The notes under the pieces are model-generated. The model had not been told where the DNA came from. It saw only the letters and a program-made list of their open reading frames with translations, and ran no database searches. Shown here one piece after another: positions 6,498-6,510 of a stretch of 6,510 bases of DNA. The stretch is taken from positions 1 to 6,510 of the forward strand of contig JAGLHV010000080.1 in assembly GCA_023143305.1 (NCBI GenBank). Reading direction: 5' to 3'. The position numbers and the translations under genes are program-made. Each line of letters starts with the position of its first letter. The first letter of the stretch is position 1. The DNA comes from a bacterium. Lineage in GTDB: Bacteria > CBDUZB01 > JAGLHV01.

Positions 6498-6510
6498 ATG
6501 TAGGGGCGAC
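6498..6510. repeat. Possible edge of a GC-rich dispersed palindromic repeat
   Basis: Directly after the amrS stop the sequence ends in ATGTAGGGGCGAC, with 8 of the last 11 bases G or C in an otherwise AT-rich window. The string TGTAGGGGCGACC is, from memory, the usual first arm of short palindromic repeats scattered between genes in many environmental bacterial genomes, where the second arm reads GGTCGCCCCTACA. Only one arm is inside the window, so the call is tentative. Confidence 0.35.

Overview
The window is 6.5 kb of AT-rich bacterial DNA (roughly one third G+C by eye) with every supportable gene on the + strand. It is one compact gene train: the 3' end of an unrecognised gene, then xseA, xseB, ispA-type prenyl synthase, dxs, tlyA and a radical SAM gene of the AmmeMemoRadiSam type (amrS). 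The genes are full length with intact signature motifs, and no RNA gene, CRISPR array, insertion sequence or convincing internal promoter or terminator was seen. Bacterial Shine-Dalgarno sites, the standard code (TGA used as the dxs stop) and the MEP-pathway gene dxs indicate a bacterium. The order xseA-xseB-ispA-dxs-tlyA is the classic Firmicutes-like arrangement, also found in other bacterial phyla. The amrS gene, whose family is common in anaerobes, hints at an anaerobe, but no phylum can be fixed from this window.

Layout: bases 2-232 are a C-terminal coding fragment with no recognised family. After a 51-base gap comes xseA (284-1498), the large subunit of exonuclease VII. After a 65-base gap comes xseB (1564-1791), its small subunit, behind a strong GGAGG site. 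The prenyl synthase (1811-2713) follows after 19 bases. A 92-base gap leads to dxs (2806-4683), which starts at GTG behind a strong SD. tlyA (4676-5482) overlaps the end of dxs by 8 bases, and the radical SAM gene (5496-6497) follows 13 bases after tlyA. The last 13 bases are unusually GC-rich and look like the edge of a dispersed palindromic repeat.

How the genes fit together: XseA and XseB form exonuclease VII. Dxs makes the first dedicated metabolite of the MEP pathway, and the IspA-type synthase joins its C5 end products into farnesyl diphosphate for quinones, undecaprenyl carriers and similar products. TlyA is an rRNA 2'-O-methyltransferase-like protein and the radical SAM enzyme belongs to a family whose chemistry I cannot assign. 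The grouping therefore combines DNA repair, isoprenoid supply and RNA modification in one probable transcription unit. Apart from the placement of amrS, the unknown upstream gene, lineage-specific insertions in two enzymes and a marked excess of the tetranucleotide CCGG, this is an ordinary housekeeping region. I found no convincing undescribed system.
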